Positions 7,789 through 14,303 of a stretch of 32,229 nt of DNA are shown piece after piece. Both the position numbers and the translations under genes were made by a program. This DNA comes from Bacteroidales bacterium UBA2939 (GTDB lineage Bacteria; Bacteroidota; Bacteroidia; Bacteroidales; P3): NCBI GenBank assembly GCA_002349055.1, contig DECD01000050.1, forward strand, positions 13,099-45,327. The letters are read 5' to 3'. The notes under the pieces are model-generated. The model saw nothing but the letters and a program-made list of their open reading frames with translations, ran no database searches and was not told where the DNA came from. The first letter of the stretch is position 1, and every line of letters starts with the position of its first letter.

Positions 7789-9888
7789 ATGAAAAAGGTT
7801 TTATTCTTTCTGGCAGTGTCCCTTGTGATGGGGCAGAGTGCTTTCGCGCAGGTCTTCTCGGCGGCTTCGCCGTCGGGCGACACCCTCTATTATGATACCG
7901 TCGGCGGCAATGCTGTCGTGGTAGCCCCCTTCTACAACACCTGGGCCGACATCACCGAGCCCGAGGGTGAACTCATCATCCCTGCCAGCGTTAGCTGGAA
8001 CGGCACCGCCTACCCCGTCACCGCCATCGGCCACCATGCCTTCACCAACTGCCTCAACCTCACCTCGGTGGTCATTCCTGAGAGCGTTACCAGCATCGAT
8101 AATATGGCCTTCTTTGGCTGTATGTCGCTCGTCTTTGCTCCGCTTCCCTCCGCCCTTAGGAGCATAGGATATATGGCCTTCCAGGACTGCACCGGCCTCC
8201 CCTCGGTGACTGTGCCCGACAGCGTCGAGTCGGTGGGTTTCAATGCCTTCGGCCGCGTTAAGAACGTCATCTACAACGGCACGCTGAATACCAACAGCTG
8301 GCATCCCTGCACCCTCAACGGCTATGTCGAGGGCTCGCTGGTCTTCGCCGACAACAGCAAGACCACCCTCACCGCCTGCCTCACCTCCGCCACGCATGTC
8401 ACCATTCCTGCTTCCGTCACCGCCATCGGCGACCAGGCGTTCCGTAACTGCATCCAGCTCCAGACCCTCGAGGTGCCTGCCACCGTCGACAGCATCGGAA
8501 CCAACGCTTTCTACCGTGTTAACAACGTGGTCTATAGCGGCAGCGCCACCGGCAGCCCCTGGGGTGCCAAGACCGTGGGCGGCTACGTGGAGAGCCCCTT
8601 CGTCTATGCCGATGCCACCAAGACCACCCTCACCGGCTACTGGGGCACCGCCGACAGTCTCGCCATCCCAGAGGGGGTCACCGCCATCGGCGACAATGCT
8701 TTCTGTAACACCCTCACCCTCCGCGGCCTCCGTCTCCCCTCCACCCTCACCACCCTCGGCTACGGCGCCTTCGATAACTGCGCCAACCTCCAGTATGTGA
8801 CCTTCAACGAGGGTCTGGCGTCCATCGATACCAACGCCTTCTACAACTGCCGCAACCTCCGTGCCATCCGCATTCCCGCCTCCGTCAGCCACATCGCCAA
8901 GTATGCCTTCTGGGGCAACTTCCGCGCCGAGAGCGTCGTGGTCGACCCGGAGAACCCTGTCTATCGCAGCTATGAGCTCGACTGGGGCGGTGTGCCTCAC
9001 AGCCTCAATGCCATCATCGAGCGCTCCACCGGCACCCTCGTCCGCGGCTTTGCCAATACTGTCATCCCCAGCACCGTCACCAGCCTCTATGAGAACTCCT
9101 TCGGCGGCATCCGCTCCCGCCAGACCCTCGATATCCCGGCCTCTGTCACCGCCATCGGGAAAAGCACCTTCGAGAACTGCAACCGTCTGGCCACCGTGCG
9201 CTGCTTCGGCCATGTGGCCCCCGTGCTGGGCGAGGAGGCCTTCAGTGGCCAGCATGTCGCCACCACGCTCTACGTTCCCCAAGGATACCTCGAAGCCTAC
9301 GCCGCTTGGGCAGAATACTTCGACACCATCCTCGAGGCACCCCTCTACAGCCTCACCGTCAGCCACAACGGCGGCATGGTGACCCTCGGCACCAATACCC
9401 TCCCGCAGCACTACCTCTTCAGCGGCGCCCTGGGCGACACTCTCACCCTTGTGGCCCGCAGCGTCTTCGACGAAGGGACGGCTGCCGACCTCGACATCAC
9501 GGGCTTCAACCACCTGCAGCATGTCTATATCGACAGCGTCGAGGTTCCCCTGTCCTCCATCCAGCAGGTCAGCACCAGCAGCCAGATTAAGTACACCCTC
9601 CCCGTGGCCTACAACGGTGACCACCAGGTCCGCTTCGAGTTCTCCGACACTCCTGTCGTGGGCATCGAGGACCTGGAGGTTATGGATTATAGGTTATGGG
9701 TTATGGACGGCCGCCTTGTGGTCGAAGGAGCCGAAGGTGCTACGGCCGCACTCTACACCGTCGACGGCCGCCAACTCTCGCAGTGGAAAGTGGAAAGCGC
9801 AAAGTGGACAGCCAATGTCAGCGCCCTCCCCTCCGGCGTCTACATCCTCACCCTCAACGGCAACGGCCAAAAGATAGTCATTAGATAA
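7789..9888 (+). CDS. BspA-type leucine-rich repeat surface protein with sorting-like tail
   Basis: The 699-residue form starts at the ATG at 7789, which gives a clean signal peptide (MKKVLFFLAVSLVMG, cleavage near SAFA-Q); an ATG four codons earlier lies in the repeat block. The body has LRR_5 repeats of the pattern IPxSVTAIGDxAFxNCxxL, common in secreted adhesin-like proteins. Two modules of roughly 75 residues (NVIYNGTLN... and NVVYSGSATG...) look internally duplicated. The last 70 residues (LYTVDGRQLSQW ... LPSGVYILTLNGNGQKIVIR) resemble a type A C-terminal domain of type IX secretion cargo, so the protein is probably secreted or surface attached. Two four-unit heptamer blocks lie inside the tail region. 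Confidence 0.88.
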   Translation: MKKVLFFLAVSLVMGQSAFAQVFSAASPSGDTLYYDTVGGNAVVVAPFYNTWADITEPEGELIIPASVSWNGTAYPVTAIGHHAFTNCLNLTSVVIPESVTSIDNMAFFGCMSLVFAPLPSALRSIGYMAFQDCTGLPSVTVPDSVESVGFNAFGRVKNVIYNGTLNTNSWHPCTLNGYVEGSLVFADNSKTTLTACLTSATHVTIPASVTAIGDQAFRNCIQLQTLEVPATVDSIGTNAFYRVNNVVYSGSATGSPWGAKTVGGYVESPFVYADATKTTLTGYWGTADSLAIPEGVTAIGDNAFCNTLTLRGLRLPSTLTTLGYGAFDNCANLQYVTFNEGLASIDTNAFYNCRNLRAIRIPASVSHIAKYAFWGNFRAESVVVDPENPVYRSYELDWGGVPHSLNAIIERSTGTLVRGFANTVIPSTVTSLYENSFGGIRSRQTLDIPASVTAIGKSTFENCNRLATVRCFGHVAPVLGEEAFSGQHVATTLYVPQGYLEAYAAWAEYFDTILEAPLYSLTVSHNGGMVTLGTNTLPQHYLFSGALGDTLTLVARSVFDEGTAADLDITGFNHLQHVYIDSVEVPLSSIQQVSTSSQIKYTLPVAYNGDHQVRFEFSDTPVVGIEDLEVMDYRLWVMDGRLVVEGAEGATAALYTVDGRQLSQWKVESAKWTANVSALPSGVYILTLNGNGQKIVIR
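9678..9705. repeat. 4 x 7-nt repeat inside the LRR gene (GGTTATG)
   Basis: The units are GGTTATG, GATTATA, GGTTATG, GGTTATG. They encode the linker VMDYRLWVMDG between the repeat body and the C-terminal sorting-like domain. The same heptamer, in the other orientation, forms the block at 4098-4125. Confidence 0.9.
9782..9809. repeat. 4 x 7-nt repeat inside the LRR gene (AGTGGAA)
   Basis: The units are AGTGGAA, AGTGGAA, AGCGCAA, AGTGGAC. They encode the segment WKVESAKWT within the C-terminal domain. The complementary heptamer forms the block inside RNase R at 20950-20977. Confidence 0.9.
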
Positions 9889-9911
9889 TTGAAAATTAAA
9901 ATAATAATATT

Positions 9912-10094
9912 ATGAAAGAAAAACGGCCCTATGAGTCACCGCAATTGACCACGGAGACTTTCAAGATGGAACGCGGCTACGCGGCGTCGACCCCGCATAC
10001 CCTGAAATTTGATATTTTCGAATTTGGGGCAAGCGATGAAGGAACTAACAATAATGTTTTATACGATTACGGCAATGAGAACGACACTTGGTAA
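9912..10094 (+). CDS. 60-residue peptide with K-x-x-Y-x-x-P start, overlapping the next gene
   Basis: The peptide begins MKEKRPYESPQLTTETFKME and ends acidic and Asn-rich (ASDEGTNNNVLYDYGNENDTW). Short Bacteroidales proteins with a Lys-rich start and a YxxP motif are common next to surface-protein loci; their function is generally unknown. There is no signal peptide and no transmembrane helix. Its last 20 nt overlap the proposed start (10075) of the following lipoprotein in another frame, suggesting translational coupling. It could be a leader peptide, a precursor peptide or a small partner of the lipoprotein. Confidence 0.65.
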   Translation: MKEKRPYESPQLTTETFKMERGYAASTPHTLKFDIFEFGASDEGTNNNVLYDYGNENDTW

Positions 10095-12492
10095 ATTTTT
10101 TGTTTTTGCCGCCTTTGTTATGGCAACGATGGTCGGCTGCATGAAAGATGACTTTCAAGACATCAACCTCGTCGGTGATGTCACCTTCACCGCAAAAGTG
10201 AACCTCGACACGAGCCACGGCATGAAGCAACTGGGTGCCGACGGCAAGAAGACCTTTGCCGCCGGAGAGCAAATCGCGGTGGTGTATATCAACACCAGCG
10301 ACCACATGGTGAAGGCCACCAGTGTGGCACTGACCGCCGACGACATCACCAACAATGGCAAGTCGGCCACCTTCAAGGTGACGCTTACCGACCCCAAGGC
10401 CGGCACCGGGGTGAAATATGTCTATCCCGCCTCGATGGTTGACAACAACGGAAACGAGACCGCCATCGCCAACCAGGACGGCACGCTGGAGTCGCTCTCG
10501 AGCCTCTACGACTACGCCTATGGCTTGGGCACTTTCGACGGCTCCGCGCTGCCACGGTTAACACTCTCCAACCAGTTTGCCATCGGCAAGATAACGTTGA
10601 AGAACTATGCCGGCAGCAGCACCCTCAACTACATCACCGGCGCGACCATCACCGACGGCACCAACACCTACACCATCACGCCCGCTTCCTCTTACCTGTC
10701 GGATCCCATCTATGTGGCCATGAAACCCGTGAGCAGCGACAAGACCATCACCATCAACGCCACTGACGAAGGCGAGCGCGCTTACGACACCTACACGAAA
10801 TCCGTCACCGGGAAAACCCTCTATGCAGGCAAGATGTACACCCTCACGGTAAAGATGAGCCGCAAGGTTGACCTGTCCCACCTCTCCCACTACATTAGTG
10901 GTACTGAGTACTTTACGTCCGAGAACGGCGATGTGCTCACCGGCACGCTTCAAGAGGGGTCCTATGATAAACAGATTTATATTGGCGACGGCGACACAGT
11001 GACGCTTGCCGGCGTGAACATCAACAGCACCAATAGCGAAAGCTACAACTGGGCAGGTATCACCTGCGACGGCGACGCCACCCTTATCCTGAAGGAGGGG
11101 ACCACGAACACCGTGAGGGGATTCCAGGGAAATTATCCTGGCATCCATGTGTGGTGGTATAACCGCACGCTCACCATCATGGGCGGCGGTTCGCTCAACG
11201 CCAGCAGCAACGGCACAGGTGCCGGTATTGGAGGTGGAGACAGTATGGCCTGCGGCAACATCCACATCAAGGGCGGCATCATCACGGCCACCGGCGGTGT
11301 GGGTGCTGCCGGCATCGGCAGCGGAAGAAATGGAGCCTGCGGCAACATCACCATCTCTGGCGGCAACGTTACGGCTACCGGCAGTGGTGAAAATTATGGT
11401 GCCGGCATCGGTGGCTCTTATAAAGGCAACTGCGGCAACATCACCATCACTGGCGGAATTGTTTTGGCTACCGGCGCACCTTTTTTTGGTGTCGGTATCG
11501 GTGGTGGTGGCAATGCCAGCTGCGGAGACATCACAATTACCTCAGGTGTCACCATTGTGACGGCTGATAAGGGTGCATTTGCTCTCAACAGCATTGGAAA
11601 AGGCAACGGCAACGAGGCATCTTGCGGCACGGTGACCATCGGGGGCACGGTATATTGGGACGGTTCCAGCTACCAGAACGGAGGCAACGACTATCTTACC
11701 CCCGACTTGTGCACTTATCCCGAAAACGTGATAAACCTCGCAACAATCACCGCAAACTATACCGTTCCGAATGGGAAAACCATTTCCGGCATACTGGGTG
11801 CCAATGTGAAGATTTCCATTGCCGCCGGCGCCACGGTGACGCTTCGCGACGTGACCATCAATGGCATCAACAGCAATCGCTGCCTATGGGCCGGCATCAA
11901 CTGCGAAGGCAACGCCACCCTCATTCTGGAGGGGACGAACAAAGTTAAGGGATTCTATGAATATTATCCTGGCATCCAGGCGGCACACAACGGAACTGGC
12001 TCGGGCGATGAATATACGCTCACCATCCGGGGCGGTGGTTCGCTCACCGCCAGCAGCAATGGCTTGGGTGCTGGTATAGGAAGCGGACGCTGTGGCTCTA
12101 GCTCCGGAAGTTTAACGACCATCGACGCACCCTGTGGCAACATCAATATCCAGGGCGGAACCATTACGGCTACTGGCGGAGAGGATGCTGCCGGCATCGG
12201 TGCCGCTACGCGTTCGAGCTGCGGTAACATCACCATCTCCGGCGGAACCATCACGGCTACCGGCGGTGAATATGCTTCAGGTATCGGCAGCGGTAGGTCT
12301 GATTTTATAGATATGAGACCTAGCAGCTGCGGTAACATCACCATCTCCGGCGCTCACGTGACGGCCACAAAGGGCGTAGGATCTCCCAACAGCATTGGAA
12401 AAGGCAACGGGGCATCTTGCGGCACAGTGACCATCGGCGGCATTGTGTATCCCGACGGCATCAGCGAAAGCCCCTACACCTATGAGCCTTAA
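10075..12492 (+). CDS. fimbrillin-like lipoprotein with two beta-helix modules
   Basis: Starting at the ATG at 10075 gives 805 residues and a proper lipoprotein signal (MRTTLGKFFVFAAFVMATMVGC, C22) followed by MKDD; a start at 10009 would bury this signal. Residues about 30-260 resemble fimbrillin-like domains (VTFTAKVNLDT..., FAIGKITLKNY, LYAGKMYTLTVKM). Two long modules follow, each opening with strands around WAGI-C-GxATLIL and continuing as Gly-rich repeats of the form AGIGSG...CGNITISGGTITATGG, about 28 residues each. These fold most likely as right-handed beta-helices, as in carbohydrate-binding surface proteins. It is probably surface exposed, perhaps an adhesin or glycan binder; the ligand is unknown. 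Confidence 0.82.
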   Translation: MRTTLGKFFVFAAFVMATMVGCMKDDFQDINLVGDVTFTAKVNLDTSHGMKQLGADGKKTFAAGEQIAVVYINTSDHMVKATSVALTADDITNNGKSATFKVTLTDPKAGTGVKYVYPASMVDNNGNETAIANQDGTLESLSSLYDYAYGLGTFDGSALPRLTLSNQFAIGKITLKNYAGSSTLNYITGATITDGTNTYTITPASSYLSDPIYVAMKPVSSDKTITINATDEGERAYDTYTKSVTGKTLYAGKMYTLTVKMSRKVDLSHLSHYISGTEYFTSENGDVLTGTLQEGSYDKQIYIGDGDTVTLAGVNINSTNSESYNWAGITCDGDATLILKEGTTNTVRGFQGNYPGIHVWWYNRTLTIMGGGSLNASSNGTGAGIGGGDSMACGNIHIKGGIITATGGVGAAGIGSGRNGACGNITISGGNVTATGSGENYGAGIGGSYKGNCGNITITGGIVLATGAPFFGVGIGGGGNASCGDITITSGVTIVTADKGAFALNSIGKGNGNEASCGTVTIGGTVYWDGSSYQNGGNDYLTPDLCTYPENVINLATITANYTVPNGKTISGILGANVKISIAAGATVTLRDVTINGINSNRCLWAGINCEGNATLILEGTNKVKGFYEYYPGIQAAHNGTGSGDEYTLTIRGGGSLTASSNGLGAGIGSGRCGSSSGSLTTIDAPCGNINIQGGTITATGGEDAAGIGAATRSSCGNITISGGTITATGGEYASGIGSGRSDFIDMRPSSCGNITISGAHVTATKGVGSPNSIGKGNGASCGTVTIGGIVYPDGISESPYTYEP
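11251..12360 (+). repeat. recurring coding repeat TGCGGCAACATCACC
   Basis: A near-identical DNA motif (TGCGGCAACATCACC or TGCGGTAACATCACC with close variants) recurs at about 11251, 11338, 11431, 11521, 12133, 12220 and 12328. Each encodes the CGNITI turn of the Gly-rich beta-helix. The high DNA identity makes copy-number change by recombination possible. Confidence 0.8.
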
Positions 12493-12533
12493 TAAGAAAA
12501 ATGAAAACAAAAACATTTATAACACTCAACAAC

Positions 12534-13091
12534 ATGAAAAAAGTATTTTTAGCACTTGCGGCTGTGGCGATGCTTACCGTCGGCTGCAGCAAAGACGACA
12601 ACAATGAAACCGGCGGCGGCAGCGAGACCTTCGTGGCCGAACGCGTCGAGATGACCTACAAGCTCACGCTCGACACCGCATCCATCGGCGCCCTGCGCGA
12701 GGGCTACGACCTCACCATCGACTACTACGATGCCGACGGACAAATCAAGTCCTCCACGGAACTCACCCCCGACAACCTGACCTGGGAGAAGACCGTCACC
12801 GGCACCACCTTCCCCGCCTGGTACGGCTTCCGCTACCGGCTCACCCCCAAGGCCGACCTCAGCGGCGTTGACGAGGGCGCCAAGTTCAACTTCATCGGCA
12901 CCTTCTCCATCAACGGCGCCTGCTACTCCACCACGGGCCGCAAGGTCAACGTCGTTGAGAACCGCAATATCCACAAGGGCGGCATCAAGCCCCACAACGG
13001 CCACGAGTACAAGGAGGCTCAGCGCTACAATGTGAAGAGCGACGGCACCTACGAGGGCACCATCTCGTGGGAGGACCAGGACGAGAGATAG
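12534..13091 (+). CDS. small lipoprotein, tandem paralog A
   Basis: A 185-residue lipoprotein, starting at the second ATG because it gives the standard signal MKKVFLALAAVAMLTVGC (C18) followed by SKDD. The body is strand-rich with a YDLTIDYYDADGQI segment and a WYGFRYRLTPK segment. It is clearly related to the next gene (same signal, same DYYD and GFR-R--PK motifs), so the pair arose by tandem duplication. I do not recognise the fold. Following the fimbrillin-like lipoprotein by 41 nt, it may belong to the same surface locus. Confidence 0.8.
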   Translation: MKKVFLALAAVAMLTVGCSKDDNNETGGGSETFVAERVEMTYKLTLDTASIGALREGYDLTIDYYDADGQIKSSTELTPDNLTWEKTVTGTTFPAWYGFRYRLTPKADLSGVDEGAKFNFIGTFSINGACYSTTGRKVNVVENRNIHKGGIKPHNGHEYKEAQRYNVKSDGTYEGTISWEDQDER

Positions 13092-13117
13092 GTGAAATGA
13101 GAAAGGAGAAATGAGAA
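13090..13117. repeat. 4 x 7-nt tandem repeat (AGGTGAA / ATGAGAA)
   Basis: The units AGGTGAA, ATGAGAA, AGGAGAA, ATGAGAA begin inside the stop codon of paralog A (TAG, 13089-13091). The ATGAGAA unit is shared with 7742-7783, and the mixed AGGTGAA/ATGAGAA pattern recurs after paralog B at 13808. Confidence 0.9.
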
Positions 13118-13136
13118 AATAAAAATTAATAAAATG

Positions 13137-13255
13137 GAAGTTAAAGAAGTTAGAGAAGTTAAAGAAGTTAGAGCCAATAGCACATGCTGGAACATTTGGC
13201 TTTAACTTCTAGCGCGCAGCGCGATAACTTCTTGAATTCTTTAACTCCCTCTAAA
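13137..13255. repeat. 4 x 9-nt repeat forming the left arm of an imperfect hairpin
   Basis: The 9-mers GAAGTTAAA, GAAGTTAGA, GAAGTTAAA, GAAGTTAGA fill 13137-13172. The right arm, from GGCTTTAACTTCT at 13198 to GAATTCTTTAACTCC at 13255, is roughly the reverse complement, interrupted by a small GC palindrome (AGCGCGCAGCGCGA) at about 13211-13224. It occupies the spacer between the two paralogous lipoprotein genes. Confidence 0.85.
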
Positions 13256-13268
13256 AAAATCAAACACC

Positions 13269-13808
13269 ATGAAAAAAGTATTTTTAGCAATGGCAGCAGC
13301 CGCGATGCTCTTCGTCGGCTGCTCGAAAGATGATGACAACAAGACGACCGACGACACCTTCACCGTCGCCAAGGTGAACTGCACCTACAGCCTCCGTGTG
13401 GACACTCCCGACGCTGCGGCGCTGCGCAAAGCCTACGACCTCTACGTCGACTACTACGACAGAGAAGGCAATGTCCAGCAGACCCAGGAATTCGTCGCCG
13501 ACGACTTCAACTGGCAGGTGAATGTCGAGCAGACATCCTTCCCCTCGTGGTGCGGCTTCCGCTTTCGCTTCAGCCCCAAGGAAGACCACTCACAGGTCAA
13601 CGAGACTGAGACGTTCTCCTTCACCGCTACCTACAGCGTCGAGGGCGTCTGCACCGGCACCAACGGCACCACCAAGCTCTTCGGCTCCGAAGGCGTGTTG
13701 GAGAAGAGCGGCGTAACTCCCTATGTCGAAGCATCCTTCGGCAAGAGCCTCCGCATCCGCGTCAAGACCGACGGCACCGAAGATGGCTTCGAGACCTGGG
13801 AGGATTAA
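13269..13808 (+). CDS. small lipoprotein, tandem paralog B
   Basis: A 179-residue paralog of the preceding gene. The signal MKKVFLAMAAAAMLFVGC (C18) is nearly identical and is followed by SKDDDN. Matching blocks are YDLYVDYYDREGNV and SFPSWCGFRFRFSPK. The C-terminal third differs more. The nearly identical 5' ends (ATGAAAAAAGTATTTTTAGC in both) point to a recent duplication or gene conversion. The role is unknown; exported and lipid anchored. Confidence 0.8.
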   Translation: MKKVFLAMAAAAMLFVGCSKDDDNKTTDDTFTVAKVNCTYSLRVDTPDAAALRKAYDLYVDYYDREGNVQQTQEFVADDFNWQVNVEQTSFPSWCGFRFRFSPKEDHSQVNETETFSFTATYSVEGVCTGTNGTTKLFGSEGVLEKSGVTPYVEASFGKSLRIRVKTDGTEDGFETWED

Positions 13809-13842
13809 GGTGAGAGGTGAAAGGTGAGAGGTGAAATGAGAA
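13808..13842. repeat. 5 x 7-nt tandem repeat (AGGTGAG / AGGTGAA)
   Basis: The units AGGTGAG, AGGTGAA, AGGTGAG, AGGTGAA, ATGAGAA start on the last base of paralog B's stop codon (TAA, 13806-13808). The composition mirrors the block after paralog A, so the repeat may have been duplicated along with the gene. Confidence 0.9.
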
Positions 13843-13867
13843 AGGAGTTCCGATGAGGGACTCCTTT
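13841..13867 (+). terminator. possible terminator hairpin after paralog B
   Basis: The stem AAAGGAGTTCC (13841-13851) pairs with GGGACTCCTTT (13857-13867) around a GATGA loop, with one G-T pair. Only a weak T-rich stretch (CTCGTTTGT) follows, so termination is uncertain. Confidence 0.55.
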
Positions 13868-14072
13868 CTCGTTTGTATGAAGTTGGGTGCGAAGCTAGGC
13901 AGGGAAGGATTTAAATAGGATTATTTGAATGGTTACTCAGGATGTCAAAGGGCTCTTTTTGTGATTCTTGGAGAGATTTTCCGCGGGTTTCTCGCCTTGA
14001 AATCACGATGCAAAAGTACGACCGTCGCATTGCGGTCTACGAATGGTGACGAAAATTTTTTTCTGTCTTAAA

Positions 14073-14116
14073 CATCAACTCCCTATCAACTCCGTATCAA
14101 CTCCGAGTCAACTCCG
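14073..14116. repeat. 4 x 11-nt tandem repeat (TATCAACTCCG)
   Basis: The units are CATCAACTCCC, TATCAACTCCG, TATCAACTCCG, AGTCAACTCCG. This is the reverse complement of the unit at 1363-1406, again with exactly four copies. Confidence 0.9.
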
Positions 14117-14199
14117 ACTTTTTAACATTTACCCCCTGGATTTTAACATTTCAACATAAAATCCAATATTACAATCTTTTAAGTCTGTTGGATTCTGTT

Positions 14200-14253
14200 T
14201 TGGGACAGTTGGGACAGTTGGGACAGCTGTCCCAACTGTCCCACTGTCCCAAA
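14200..14253. repeat. GGGACAG tandem-repeat palindrome
   Basis: Three direct 9-mers of TGGGACAGT type run straight into their own reverse complements (CTGTCCCAA type). The arms of about 26 bp differ by one base and meet at CAGCTG with no loop. It lies about 50 nt after the end of the TonB-dependent receptor gene, so a transcript could fold here, but no T-run follows on that strand. Confidence 0.9.
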
Positions 14254-14303
14254 GGACATGAGAAAATGGCTGTAACTCGTTGTTGTTTTGCTTTTTAGGT
14301 GGC

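Larger units (their letters stand above)
13868..14303. other. gene-poor spacer with repeats and an orphan promoter-like site
   Basis: I find no convincing gene here. On the minus strand, TACTTTTG (complement of 14011-14018) resembles a TAnnTTTG promoter element pointing at empty sequence. A small inverted repeat GGATTTTA / TAAAATCC lies at 14138-14164. The 11-mer block and the GGGACAG palindrome are listed separately. Confidence 0.6.

Noticed and set aside
7801..9624. 607-codon minus-strand frame opposite the LRR gene
   Set aside because: Mirror of a repetitive coding sequence; Gly/Val/Asp-rich without domain features.
10009..10074. Earlier start for the fimbrillin-like lipoprotein
   Set aside because: It would bury the lipoprotein signal that begins at 10075 and overlap more of the 60-residue peptide gene.
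14200..14253. Intrinsic terminator of the TonB-dependent receptor gene
   Set aside because: The hairpin is strong but no T-run follows on the minus strand, so it is listed as a repeat only.
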